A DNA stretch of 64,000 bases from Streptomyces tuirus (GTDB taxonomy: Bacteria > Actinomycetota > Actinomycetes > Streptomycetales > Streptomycetaceae): the NCBI GenBank assembly GCA_018195615.1, contig JAGTPG010000002.1:4953501-5017500 (forward strand), written 5' to 3'. The notes under the pieces were generated by a model. That model had not been told where the DNA came from and made no database searches. It saw nothing but the letters and a program-made list of their open reading frames with translations. Shown piece by piece: positions 1 to 8,594 of this stretch; the stretch's first letter is position 1, and each line of letters starts with the position of its first letter. The position numbers were made by a program, and so were the translations under genes.

Positions 1-1086
1 CGAGATGCCTGTCCGCGGCACGAGCAGGTTCTGCGGGGTCGTGCACATCTGCCCGCTGTACAGGGACAGCGAGAACGCCAGGTTGGAGAGCATGCCCTTG
101 TAGTCGGACGTGGAGTGGACGACGACCGTGTTGACGCCGGCCTTCTCCGTGTACACCTGGGCCTGGCGGGCGTTGGCCTCCAGCCAGTCGCCGAACTCGG
201 TCGAACCCGTGTAGTCGATGATCCGGATCTCCGGGCGCGTCGCCAGGGCCTTGGCGATGCCCTCGCCGGGGCGCTCGGCGGCCAGCGCGATCAGGTTCGG
301 GTCGAAGCCGGTCTCGGTGAGCACCTCGCGCGCCACCTGCACGGTGAGCGCGAGCGGCAGCACCGCGCGCGGGTGGGGCTTGACCAGCACCGCGTTGCCC
401 GTGGCGAGGGAGGCGAACAGGCCCGGGTAGCCGTTCCACGTCGGGAAGGTGTTGCAGCCGATCAGCAGGGCGATGCCGCGCGGCACCGGCGTGAACTGCT
501 TGTTCATGGCCAGCGGGTCGCGCTTGCCCTGGGGCTTGGTCCACTCGGCGTTGTCCGGCGTGCGCACCTGCTCCACGTAGGCGTACGCCACCGCCTCCAG
601 GCCGCGGTCCTGCGCGTGCGGCCCGCCCGCCTGGAACGCCATCATGAACGCCTGGCCGGAGGTGTGCATGACCGCGTGCGCGAACTCGTGCGTCCGGTCG
701 CTGATGCGCTTGAGGATCTCCAGGCAGACCACCGCGCGCTGCTCCGCGCCCGCGTCCCGCCAGGCCCGCTGTCCGGCCTTCATGGCGGGCAGCAGCACGT
801 CCAGGTCCGCGTGCGGGTACGTCACGCCCAGGTCGACGCCGTACGGGGACGTCTCGCCGCCCACCCAGTCGTCCGTGCCCGGCTGGCCGAGGTCGAGGCG
901 GGTGCCGAGCAGGGCGTCGAAGGCGGCCTTGCCCGCCGCCGCGTCCAGGCTGCCGTTCTCCCCGTAGGCCTTGGGGTGCTCGGGGTGCGGGGACCAGTAC
1001 GCGCGTGTGCGGATCGCTTCCAGCGCCTGGTCGAGGGTGGACCGGTGCCGGGCGATCAGCTCGTGCGCCGAGAGTGCGGCGGTCAT
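1..1086 (-). CDS. paaN: Phenylacetic acid degradation protein PaaN (aldehyde dehydrogenase family), 3' end cut by window edge
   Basis: The first 362 codons are present, read leftward from an ATG at 1084-1086 with a GAGGAG ribosome site just upstream; the C-terminus lies outside the window. The N-terminus (MTAALSAHELIARH, then RAYWSPHPEHPKAYGE) and the ALDH-like NAD-binding stretch (TPVPRGIALLIGCNTFPTWNG, about residues 200-220) match the PaaN family, which is linked to ring opening or semialdehyde oxidation in aerobic phenylacetyl-CoA catabolism. The likely ALDH catalytic Cys is in SGQMCTTPQN, near the window edge. It diverges from paaH across a palindromic operator. No frame break in the visible part. 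Confidence 0.9.
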   Translation of the reverse strand, partial: MTAALSAHELIARHRSTLDQALEAIRTRAYWSPHPEHPKAYGENGSLDAAAGKAAFDALLGTRLDLGQPGTDDWVGGETSPYGVDLGVTYPHADLDVLLPAMKAGQRAWRDAGAEQRAVVCLEILKRISDRTHEFAHAVMHTSGQAFMMAFQAGGPHAQDRGLEAVAYAYVEQVRTPDNAEWTKPQGKRDPLAMNKQFTPVPRGIALLIGCNTFPTWNGYPGLFASLATGNAVLVKPHPRAVLPLALTVQVAREVLTETGFDPNLIALAAERPGEGIAKALATRPEIRIIDYTGSTEFGDWLEANARQAQVYTEKAGVNTVVVHSTSDYKGMLSNLAFSLSLYSGQMCTTPQNLLVPRTGIS

Positions 1087-1175
1087 GGGTGACCAACTCC
1101 TCGTCTCAAGAACTCTTCGTCGAGTTCATGACCTGGGCAGAAACCTGGGCAGGAACACTCGGACAGAGCTAGAGT

Positions 1176-1195
1176 AACCGAACGATCGGTCGGTT
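1176..1195. promoter_or_regulatory. TetR-type palindromic operator between paaN and paaH
   Basis: AACCGAACGATCGGTCGGTT is a 20-bp inverted repeat with one mismatched pair, midway between the divergent paaN and paaH starts. A TetR gene is the last gene of the paaH transcript, so autoregulation of both directions is the natural inference. The inner 14 bases (1177-1190) recur with one difference (central CG to CA) at 3967-3980, upstream of the first bkd operon. Confidence 0.65.
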
Positions 1196-1246
1196 CAAGG
1201 GGGTCCGCCGCATCTGTGGAAAACCCCGTGCGGGAGGATCGCGCAC

Positions 1247-2764
1247 ATGACAGCACTCGACCTCAGCAGCCCCGTGGCCGTCGTCGGCACCGGCACCATG
1301 GGCCAGGGCATCGCCCAGGTCGCGCTGGTCGCGGGCCATCCCGTACGGCTGTACGACGCGCTCCCCGGGCGGGCGCGGCAGGCCGCCGACGCGATCGGAG
1401 CCCGCCTGGACCGGCTCGTCGAGAAGGACCGGCTCACCGCCGCCGACCGGGACGCCGCCCGCGCCCGGCTGCTGCCCGCCGAGACCCTCGCCGAGCTCGC
1501 GGACTGCGCGCTGGTCGTCGAGGCGGTCCTGGAGCGGCTGGACGTCAAGCAGGAGCTCTTCCGCGAGCTGGAGGACATCGTCGACGGCGACTGCCTGCTC
1601 GCCACCAACACCTCGTCCCTGTCCGTCACGGCCATCGGCGGCGCCCTGCGTATCCCCGGCCGCTTCGTCGGCCTGCACTTCTTCAACCCGGCGCCGCTGC
1701 TGCCGCTGGTCGAGGTCGTCTCCGGGTTCGCCACCGACGTCACGTACGCCACGCGCGCGTACGAGACCGCCCGCGCCTGGGGCAAGACGCCGGTCGCCTG
1801 CGCGGACACCCCCGGCTTCATCGTCAACCGCATCGCCCGGCCGTTCTACGCCGAGGCCTTCGCCGTGTACGAGGCGCAGGGCGCCGACCCGGCCACCATC
1901 GACGCCGTGCTGCGCGAGTCGGGCGGCTTCAAGATGGGCGCGTTCGAGCTGACCGACCTGATCGGCCAGGACGTCAACGAGTCCGTCACGCGGTCGGTCT
2001 GGCAGTCCTTCTTCCAGGACGTGCGCTTCACCCCGTCCCTCGCCCAGCGCCGCCTGGTCGAGTCCGGCCGGCTGGGCCGCAAGACCGGCCAGGGCTGGTA
2101 CGACCACAGCGACGGCGCCGAGCGCCCCGAGCCGGACACGGCGGAGCAGCGGCAGCCGCCCGCGTACGTCGTCGCCGAGGGTGATCTGGGCCCGGCCTCC
2201 GAGCTGCTCGCGCTGATCCGCGAGGCGGGCATCCCGGTCCGCGACGAGGACGAGGACAACGGCACCCGTCTGGTGCTGCCCAGCGGCGGCCAGCTGGCCC
2301 TGGCCGACGGGCAGACCTCCGTGGAGTTCCGGGACGTCGTCTACTTCGACCTCGCCCTGGACTACCGCACGGCCGGCCGGATCGCCCTGTCCGCCTCCCA
2401 GGACACCTCCCCGCAGACCCTCGCCGAGGCCACCGGCCTCTTCCAGGCGCTGGGCAAGCAGGTCAGTGTCATCGGCGACGTCCCCGGCATGATCGTCGCG
2501 CGGACGGTCGCGCGGATCATCGACCTGGCGCACGACGCGGTCGCCAAGGGCGTCGCCACCGAGGAGGACATCGACACCGCGATGCGCCTCGGCGTCAACT
2601 ACCCCCTGGGCCCCTTCGAGTGGAGCCGCCGGCTCGGCCGTCAGTGGGCCTACGCGCTCCTGGACGACCTGCACCTGCGCGACCCCTCGGGGCGCTACGC
2701 GCCGTCCCTCGCGCTGTACCGCCACGCCCACGCCTCCGACAAGCGGGAGGGCACCGCCTCATGA
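1247..2764 (+). CDS. paaH: 3-hydroxyacyl-CoA dehydrogenase PaaH-type
   Basis: A 505-aa two-domain 3-hydroxyacyl-CoA dehydrogenase that would oxidise 3-hydroxyadipyl-CoA (or another 3-hydroxyacyl-CoA) with NAD+. The Rossmann dinucleotide motif GTGTMG is at residues 14-19, the conserved NTSS at about 124-127, and the catalytic-type His in GLHFFNP at about 144. Two C-terminal 3HCDH domains follow (around DTPGFIVNR and VPGMIVAR); this length and duplication are typical of PaaH. The ATG at 1247 has a GGAGG-like site upstream. The stop overlaps the next gene (ATGA at 2761), giving an operon with the TetR gene. The role in phenylacetate use is inferred from the divergent paaN. Confidence 0.88.
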   Translation: MTALDLSSPVAVVGTGTMGQGIAQVALVAGHPVRLYDALPGRARQAADAIGARLDRLVEKDRLTAADRDAARARLLPAETLAELADCALVVEAVLERLDVKQELFRELEDIVDGDCLLATNTSSLSVTAIGGALRIPGRFVGLHFFNPAPLLPLVEVVSGFATDVTYATRAYETARAWGKTPVACADTPGFIVNRIARPFYAEAFAVYEAQGADPATIDAVLRESGGFKMGAFELTDLIGQDVNESVTRSVWQSFFQDVRFTPSLAQRRLVESGRLGRKTGQGWYDHSDGAERPEPDTAEQRQPPAYVVAEGDLGPASELLALIREAGIPVRDEDEDNGTRLVLPSGGQLALADGQTSVEFRDVVYFDLALDYRTAGRIALSASQDTSPQTLAEATGLFQALGKQVSVIGDVPGMIVARTVARIIDLAHDAVAKGVATEEDIDTAMRLGVNYPLGPFEWSRRLGRQWAYALLDDLHLRDPSGRYAPSLALYRHAHASDKREGTAS

Positions 2765-3350
2765 CCACCGCCAAGCGCGACACCTACACCCCCGACACCC
2801 TGCTGTCCGTCGCCGTCCAGGTGTTCAACGAGCGCGGCTACGACGGCACCTCCATGGAGCACCTCTCCAGGGCGGCCGGCATCTCCAAGTCGTCGATCTA
2901 CCACCACGTCGCCGGCAAGGAGGAGCTGCTGCGCCGCGCCGTGAGCCGGGCGCTGGACGGCCTCTTCGGGATCCTCGACGAGGAGCACGCGCGCGTGGGG
3001 CGCGCCGCCGAGCGCCTGGAGTACGTCGTGCGGCGCATGGTCGAGGTGCTCATAGCCGAGCTGCCCTACGTGACGCTGCTGCTGCGGGTGCGCGGCAACA
3101 CCGACACCGAGCGGTGGGCGCTGGAGCGGCGCCGCGACTTCGACCACCGGGTGGCCGACCTGCTCAAGGCGGCGGCAGCGGACGGGGACGTGCGCGCCGA
3201 CATAGAGGTCCGGCTGGTGACCCGGCTGGTCTTCGGCATGATCAACTCGATCGTCGAGTGGTACCGGCCGGACGGACGGGGCATGAACGAGCGCGAGGTG
3301 GCCGACGCGGTGGTGCAGCTGGCGTTCGGGGGCTGCGCAAGAGCGCCTGA
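2761..3350 (+). CDS. TetR/AcrR-family regulator, PaaR-like (frame break near 3330)
   Basis: The start ATG overlaps the paaH stop, so the two are translationally coupled. The N-terminal helix-turn-helix is clear (VFNERGYDGTSMEHLSRAAG and SKSSIYHHVAGKEELL, about residues 20-58), followed by an all-helical ligand domain. In the given sequence the frame runs on past 3350 into the opposite-strand Lrp gene. Adding one base at the G5C run 3328-3333 restores the ending AFGGLRKSA and a TGA at 3348-3350, two bases before the convergent Lrp gene ends. The likely operator is the palindrome at 1176-1195. In related actinobacteria a TetR repressor with phenylacetyl-CoA as ligand (PaaR) controls these genes; the ligand here is an inference. 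Confidence 0.8.
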
Positions 3351-3352
3351 GC

Positions 3353-3865
3353 TCAGCTCTGCGGCTCCAGGTCCTCCTCCTCGAACACCAGCAGCGTGCG
3401 GGTGCTGAGCACCTCCGGGATCGCCTGGAGCCGGGTCAGCACCAGCTCGCGCAGCGCCCGGTTGTCCGACACGTGCACCAGCAGCAGCACGTCGAAGTCC
3501 CCGCCCACCAGCGCGATGTGGGAGGCGCCGGGCAGTTGCCGGAGCTGCTCGCGCACCGTGCGCCAGGAGTTCTGGACGATCTTCAGGGTGATGTACGCGG
3601 ACGTCCCCTGCCCGGCCCGCTGGTGGTCGACGCGGGCGCCGAAGCCGCGGATGACCCCGTCCTCGACGAGCCGGTTGATCCGGGCGTAGGCGTTGGCGCG
3701 CGAGACGTGGACCCGCTCGGCGACGGACCGTATCGAGGCGCGGCCGTCCGCCTGCAGCATGCGTAGAATGTCCTGATCGATGGCGTCCAGGGGCCGCGGC
3801 GGCGGCAGCACACCGCTGTCTTCCTGACTCTCGGCCCTTCTCTCGGCCATTTGTTCAGATGCCAC
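3353..3865 (-). CDS. Lrp/AsnC-family transcriptional regulator (BkdR-like)
   Basis: An N-terminal winged helix (DQDILRMLQADGRASIRSVA, HVSRANAYARINRLVEDGVI) is followed by the AsnC/RAM ligand domain (HIALVGGDFDVLLLVHV). The reading frame could begin at 3874, but the GGGAGG site abuts that GTG. The GTG at 3865 has the site nine bases upstream and is preferred; the protein is about 170 aa. It diverges from the E1alpha-E1beta-E2 operon, the arrangement of bkdR and bkdABC in streptomycetes and pseudomonads, so it probably controls that operon in response to branched-chain amino acids. The inverted repeat at 3906-3937 is a candidate operator. Confidence 0.82.
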   Translation of the reverse strand: MASEQMAERRAESQEDSGVLPPPRPLDAIDQDILRMLQADGRASIRSVAERVHVSRANAYARINRLVEDGVIRGFGARVDHQRAGQGTSAYITLKIVQNSWRTVREQLRQLPGASHIALVGGDFDVLLLVHVSDNRALRELVLTRLQAIPEVLSTRTLLVFEEEDLEPQS

Positions 3866-3905
3866 CGGCGCCACCCTCCCTACCGTGGACGTACTGCGTC
3901 CATCT

Positions 3906-3937
3906 CAGGCTGTGGAGAACCGTTTGTCCACAGCCTG
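3906..3937. promoter_or_regulatory. 11-bp inverted repeat upstream of first bkd operon
   Basis: CAGGCTGTGGA (3906-3916) and TCCACAGCCTG (3927-3937) are perfect inverted arms around a 10-base spacer, between the Lrp gene and the E1alpha gene. The arm spacing allows binding by an Lrp-type oligomer. A transcribed hairpin is the alternative reading. Confidence 0.45.
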
Positions 3938-3966
3938 GGGTCACCCGTAGCCAAAATGTGCCGACG

Positions 3967-3980
3967 ACCGAACAATCGGT
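3967..3980. promoter_or_regulatory. Second copy of the PaaR-like operator core, upstream of bkd operon
   Basis: ACCGAACAATCGGT differs by one base (G to A in the centre) from the core of the paaN/paaH operator and retains its ACCGA/TCGGT arms. It lies about 60 bases before the E1alpha start, near the expected promoter. It suggests that the TetR regulator encoded at 2761 also acts on this operon. Confidence 0.5.
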
Positions 3981-4040
3981 AGGTGAGGCGGGTCACAGCC
4001 GACGCGCCTCCCGTAGCCGCTCCCACGAGGAGGTGCCGTC

Positions 4041-5192
4041 ATGACGGTCATGGAGCAGCGGGGCGCGTACCGGCCGACCCCGCCGCCCGCCTGGCAGCCC
4101 CGCATGGACCCCGCGCCGCTGCTGCCCGACGCCGAGCCGTACCGCGTCCTCGGCACCGAGGCCGCCGCGAAGGCCGACCCGGAGCTGCTGCGGGCGCTGT
4201 ACGCGCAGCTGGTCCGCGGCCGCCGCTACAACGCGCAGGCCACCGCCCTCACCAAGCAGGGCCGCCTCGCCGTCTACCCCTCCACCACCGGCCAGGAGGC
4301 CTGCGAGGTCGCCGCCGCCATGGTCCTTCAGGAGCGCGACTGGCTCTTCCCGAGCTACCGCGACACGCTCGCCGTCGTCGCCCGCGGCGTGGACCCCGTC
4401 GAGGCGCTCACGCTGCTGCGCGGCGACTGGCACACCGGCTACGACCCCTACGAGCACCGGGTCGCGCCCCTGTGCACCCCGCTCGCCACCCAGCTGCCGC
4501 ACGCCGTGGGCCTCGCGCACGCCGCCCGCCTCAAGGGCGACGACGTGGTCGCGCTGGCCATGGTCGGCGACGGCGGCACCAGCGAGGGCGACTTCCACGA
4601 GGCGCTGAACTTCGCCGCCGTCTGGCAGGCCCCGGTCGTCTTCCTGGTGCAGAACAACGGCTTCGCGATCTCCGTCCCGCTCGCCAAGCAGACCGCGGCC
4701 CCGTCGCTGGCCCACAAGGCCGTCGGCTACGGCATGCCCGGCCGCCTGGTCGACGGCAACGACGCCGCCGCCGTGCACGAGGTCCTCTCCGACGCCGTAC
4801 GCCGCGCCCGCGCGGGCGGCGGCCCCACCCTCGTCGAGGCGATCACCTACCGCGTCGACGCCCACACCAACGCCGACGACGCCACCCGCTACCGCGGCGA
4901 CGCCGAGGTCGAGACCTGGCGCGAGCACGACCCCATCCAGCTGCTGGAACGAGAGCTCACCGCGCGCGGCCTGCTCGACGAGGACGGGAAGCGGGCCGCA
5001 CAGGACGCCGCCGAGGCGATGGCCGCCTCCTTGCGCGAGCACATGAACCAGGACCCGGCGCTCGACCCCATGGACCTGTTCACCGACGTCTACGCCGAGC
5101 CCACCCCCCAGCTGCGCGAGCAGCGGGAGCAGCTGCGGGCCGAGCTGGAGGCCGAGGCCGACGCCGAGCCCGAGGGGGGCACGCACCGATGA
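4041..5192 (+). CDS. bkdA: Branched-chain 2-oxoacid dehydrogenase E1 alpha (first copy)
   Basis: The 383-aa alpha subunit of a heterotetrameric thiamine-diphosphate decarboxylase, converting branched 2-oxoacids from Val, Leu and Ile toward the acyl-CoA starters of branched fatty acids and polyketides. The TPP/Mg motif starts at GDGGTSEGD (about residue 175) and closes with VQNNG (about 205). GGAGG precedes the ATG, and the gene overlaps E1 beta by ATGA. It lacks the Lys/Thr-rich N-terminal tail of the second copy at 19576. Branched-chain rather than pyruvate substrate is inferred from the alpha/beta architecture and the neighbouring Lrp regulator. Confidence 0.88.
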   Translation: MTVMEQRGAYRPTPPPAWQPRMDPAPLLPDAEPYRVLGTEAAAKADPELLRALYAQLVRGRRYNAQATALTKQGRLAVYPSTTGQEACEVAAAMVLQERDWLFPSYRDTLAVVARGVDPVEALTLLRGDWHTGYDPYEHRVAPLCTPLATQLPHAVGLAHAARLKGDDVVALAMVGDGGTSEGDFHEALNFAAVWQAPVVFLVQNNGFAISVPLAKQTAAPSLAHKAVGYGMPGRLVDGNDAAAVHEVLSDAVRRARAGGGPTLVEAITYRVDAHTNADDATRYRGDAEVETWREHDPIQLLERELTARGLLDEDGKRAAQDAAEAMAASLREHMNQDPALDPMDLFTDVYAEPTPQLREQREQLRAELEAEADAEPEGGTHR

Positions 5193-6193
5193 CCACCGTC
5201 GCCGTCAAGCCGGCCACCATGGCCCAGGCCCTCACGCGCGCACTGCGCGACGCGATGGCCGCCGACCCCGCCGTGCACGTCATGGGCGAGGACGTCGGCA
5301 CCCTCGGCGGCGTCTTCCGCGTCACCGACGGACTCGCCGAGGAGTTCGGCGAGGACCGCTGCACCGACACCCCGCTCGCGGAGGCGGGCATCCTCGGCAC
5401 GGCCGTCGGCATGGCCATGTACGGCCTGCGCCCGGTCGTGGAGATGCAGTTCGACGCGTTCGCCTACCCGGCGTTCGAGCAGCTCATCTCGCACGTCTCC
5501 CGGATGCGCAACCGCACCCGCGGCGCCATGCCCCTGCCGATCACCATCCGCGTCCCCTACGGCGGCGGCATCGGAGGCGTCGAGCACCACAGCGACTCCT
5601 CCGAGGCGTACTACATGGCGACTCCGGGGCTCCATGTCGTCACGCCCGCGACCGTCGCCGACGCCTACGGGCTGCTGCGCGCGTCCATCGCCTCCGACGA
5701 CCCGGTCGTCTTCCTGGAGCCGAAGCGGCTGTACTGGTCGAAGGACTCCTGGAACCCCGAGGAGCCGACGCCCGTTGAACCGATCGGCCGCGCGGTGGTG
5801 CGGCGCTCGGGCCGGAGCGCCACGCTCATCACGTACGGGCCGTCCGTACCCGTCTGCATGGAGGCGGCCGAGGCGGCCCGGGCCGAGGGCTGGGACCTCG
5901 AAGTCGTCGATCTGCGCTCCCTGGTGCCGTTCGACGACGAGACGGTGTGCGCCTCGGTGCGGCGGACGGGACGCGCGGTCGTCGTCCACGAGTCGGGCTC
6001 CTTCGGGGGCCCGGGCGGGGAGATCGCGGCCCGGGTCACGGAGCGCTGCTTCCACCACCTGGAGGCACCGGTGCTGCGCGTGGCCGGGTTCGACGTCCCG
6101 TATCCGCCGCCGATGCTGGAGCGCCACCACCTGCCCGGAGTGGACCGGATCCTGGACGCCGTGGGGCGTCTGCAGTGGGAGGCCGAGAGCTGA
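5189..6193 (+). CDS. bkdB: Branched-chain 2-oxoacid dehydrogenase E1 beta (first copy)
   Basis: The 334-aa beta subunit, with transketolase pyrimidine-binding and C-terminal domains. Diagnostic stretches are MGEDVG (about residue 31), DTPLAEAGI, RVPYGGGIGGVEHHSDS (about 120-136) and VVDLRSLVPFD. Frame intact over its whole length. It starts inside the E1 alpha stop and its own stop overlaps the E2 start (TGATG at 6191-6195), so all three subunits are co-translated. Related to, but clearly diverged from, the copy at 20780. Confidence 0.88.
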   Translation: MTTVAVKPATMAQALTRALRDAMAADPAVHVMGEDVGTLGGVFRVTDGLAEEFGEDRCTDTPLAEAGILGTAVGMAMYGLRPVVEMQFDAFAYPAFEQLISHVSRMRNRTRGAMPLPITIRVPYGGGIGGVEHHSDSSEAYYMATPGLHVVTPATVADAYGLLRASIASDDPVVFLEPKRLYWSKDSWNPEEPTPVEPIGRAVVRRSGRSATLITYGPSVPVCMEAAEAARAEGWDLEVVDLRSLVPFDDETVCASVRRTGRAVVVHESGSFGGPGGEIAARVTERCFHHLEAPVLRVAGFDVPYPPPMLERHHLPGVDRILDAVGRLQWEAES

Positions 6194-7585
6194 TGGCACA
6201 GGTGCTGGAGTTCAAGCTGCCCGACCTCGGTGAGGGGCTCACCGAGGCGGAGATCGTGCGCTGGCTGGTCGAGGTCGGCGAGGTGGTCGCCGTCGACCAG
6301 CCCGTCGTCGAGGTCGAGACGGCCAAGGCGATGGTCGAGGTGCCGTGCCCCTACGGCGGCGTGGTCACGGCCCGCTTCGGCGAGGAGGGCACGGAACTGC
6401 CCGTGGGGGCGCCGCTGATCACGGTGGCGGTGGGGGAGCGGACGCCGTCCGGCTCCGGTGAGCCGGACGCCGGGGGCTCGGGCAACGTCCTGGTCGGCTA
6501 CGGCACGTCCGAGGCGCCGGCGCGGCGACGCAGGGTTCGGCGGGAGCGGCCGGCGTCCGGTACATCCGGTACATCCGGTACGTCCGCTGCGTCCGCTGCG
6601 TCAGGCGAGGACCGTGCACCTGCTGACGCAGCGGCACCCGCCGATGCCAGTACGTCCACGGGCGTCGTCAACGGGCGGACCAGCGCCCCGAGACCGACGA
6701 CGGCCCCATCCCCGTGATCTCGCCCCTGGTGCGCCGACTGGCCCGGCAGAACGGCCTCGACCTGCGGGAGCTGACCGGCTCCGGCCCCGACGGGCTGATC
6801 CTGCGGGCGGACGTGGAGTACGCCCTGCGTGCCGCTGCCCGCCCCACCGCGACAGCGGCCCCCGAACCCCGGCCCGCCACCGCACCGGCGGCCCACGGCG
6901 AGATCCGCACTCCCCTCAAGGGCATCCGCGGCGCCGTCGCCGACAAGCTGGCGCGCAGTCGCCGCGAGATCCCGGACGCGACCTGCTGGGTGGACGCCGA
7001 CGCCACGGAGCTGATGCGGGCACGCGCGGCCATGAACGCGGCCGGCGGACCGAAGATCTCCGTCCTGGCCCTGCTGGCCCGGATCTGCACCGCGGCCCTC
7101 GCCCGCTTCCCGGAGCTCAACTCCACGGTGGACGCGGAGGCCAGGGAGGTCGTCCAGTTCGACCACGTGCACCTGGGCTTCGCCGCGCAGACCGACCGAG
7201 GGCTCGTCGTCCCGGTCGTACGGGACGCGCACGCACGCGACGCCGAGTCGCTGACCGCGGAGTTCGCCCGGCTCACCGAGGCGGCCCGGGCCGGGACGCT
7301 GACGCCCGCGGAACTCACCGGCGGGACCTTCACGTTGAACAACTACGGCGTCTTCGGCGTCGACGGCTCCACCCCGATCATCAACCACCCGAGGCGGCCA
7401 TGCTCGGCGTCGGCCGCATCGTCCCCAAGCCGTGGGTGCATGAGGGCGAGCTGGCGGTGCGGCAGGTCGTCCAGCTGTCGCTCACCTTCGACCACCGGGT
7501 CTGCGACGGCGGCACGGCGGGCGGCTTCCTCCGGTACGTGGCGGACTGCGTGGAACAGCCGGCGGTGCTGCTGCGGACGGTGTGA
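6193..7585 (+). CDS. bkdC: Dihydrolipoyl acyltransferase E2 (first copy; two frame breaks)
   Basis: An N-terminal lipoyl domain has the acceptor Lys at residue 45 (VETAKAMVEV). Next come a flexible Ser/Thr/Gly/Ala linker built from a 9-base tandem repeat (SGTSGTSGTSAASAAS, about 6558-6600), a peripheral-subunit-binding domain (VISPLVRRLARQNG) and a CAT-like catalytic domain ending in DHRVCDGG with the active His. The given sequence breaks frame at 6686-6689 (CCCC) and 7388-7390 (CCC); one added C at each gives a continuous protein of about 464 aa. E2 transfers the acyl group from E1 to CoA. No E3 gene is in the operon; a chromosomal E3 is presumably shared. Confidence 0.85.
6558..6600 (+). 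repeat. Short tandem repeat in the E2 interdomain linker
   Basis: Three units of TCCGGTACA/G are followed by two of TCCGCTGCG, encoding SGT-SGT-SGT-SAA-SAA-type linker. It is in frame inside the E2 gene, so copy-number change would alter the swing of the lipoyl arm without a frameshift. Confidence 0.6.
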
Positions 7586-7659
7586 TTCCTGTGGGGTTCG
7601 CGAGCCGGTGCTCTTGATCGAGTCGGTTCCCCCGCGTTCCGTGTGATCGCGGGGGCACG

Positions 7660-7665
7660 CATACT
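7660..7665 (+). promoter_or_regulatory. Candidate -10 box, leaderless start of mobA-like gene
   Basis: CATACT lies six bases before the GTG at 7672, so transcription would begin at or next to the start codon. Only a G run, with no spaced ribosome site, precedes the GTG. No convincing -35 was seen. Confidence 0.35.
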
Positions 7666-7671
7666 CGGGGG

Positions 7672-8594
7672 GTGACCGCGTACGAGCCCCCGACGCACCC
7701 GGTACCGCCGCGTACGACGCCGTCGTGCTCGCCGGTGGTGCCGCGCGCCGACTCGGCGGCGCCGACAAACCCGGTGTGCGCGTCGGCGGGCGGGCCCTGC
7801 TCGACCGGGTGCTCACGGCCTGCGCCCGCGCCCGCACCACCGTCGTCGTCGCCGCGCCCCGGCCGACCGGACGGCCCGTGACCTGGGCCCGCGAGGAACC
7901 ACCCGGCGGCGGACCCCTCGCCGCGCTCGACGCCGGTCTGCGGCACACCACGGCGGAACACGTCGTGGTGCTCTCCGCCGACCTGCCGTTCCTCCGGGAG
8001 CGGACCGTCGACCGGCTGCTGGGCACCCTGCGTACCGGCGGCTCCGACGGCGTACTGCTGACCGACCCCGGCGGCCGCGACCAGCCGCTCGTCGCCGCGT
8101 ACAGTGCCCCGCGGCTGCACGCGATGCTCGCCCTCCTCGCAGACCGGCACAACGGTCTGGCCGGTCTCCCCCTGCGGCGCCTCGTCGCCGAGCTGAACCT
8201 CACCCGTATCTCCGACCCCGTCGCGTCCTTCGACTGCGACACCTGGGACGACATCGCCACCGCCAGGGCACGTATCAGGGAGCATGGGCACGTGTTGGAT
8301 GAATGGATTTCCGCTGTCAAGGACGAACTGGGGATCGACCTCGATGTCGACACCCGCGGCCTGCTCGACCTCGCCCGTGACGCCGCCCACGGCGTGGCCA
8401 GGCCCGCGGCGCCGCTGACCACCTTCCTCGTCGGCTATGCGGCCGCGCGGGCCGGCGGAGGCCCCGAGGCGGTCGCCGAGGCCGCCCGCAAGGCCGCGGC
8501 CCTGGCCGCCCGCTGGGCGGAGGAGAGCACCTCCCGCGCCCAGGCCGACGTCGCCCCCGACGCCACTCCCGACACCCGCCCGGACGCCGGATGA
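7672..8594 (+). CDS. MobA-like nucleotidyltransferase fused to a DUF6457-type domain (frame break near 7700)
   Basis: The N-terminal NTP-transferase domain carries the signature LAGGAARRLGGADKPG (about residues 22-37). This fold attaches GMP or CMP to molybdopterin in MobA/MocA proteins. A helical C-terminal domain from about residue 205 (VLDEWISAVKDELGIDLDVD) resembles the DUF6457 tail seen on streptomycete MobA proteins. One missing base at 7698-7702 (CCCGG) separates the GTG start from the body; corrected length about 307 aa. It overlaps moeA by ATGA, which supports a cofactor role. The exact nucleotide used is not decidable here. Confidence 0.8.

Noticed and set aside
1169..2731. Long minus-strand frame (520 codons) opposite paaH
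   Set aside because: Third-position GC bias of paaH produces stop-free antisense frames; composition is Arg/Gly/Val/Asp-rich with no domain. The same applies to many long antisense frames over aspS, the acyl-CoA dehydrogenase and the exporter.
3983..6193. A 736-codon open frame appearing to fuse an Arg/Pro-rich protein to E1 beta
   Set aside because: The first 400 codons are an out-of-frame shadow of the E1 alpha gene (Arg/Gly/Pro-rich, no domains). E1 beta starts at 5189.
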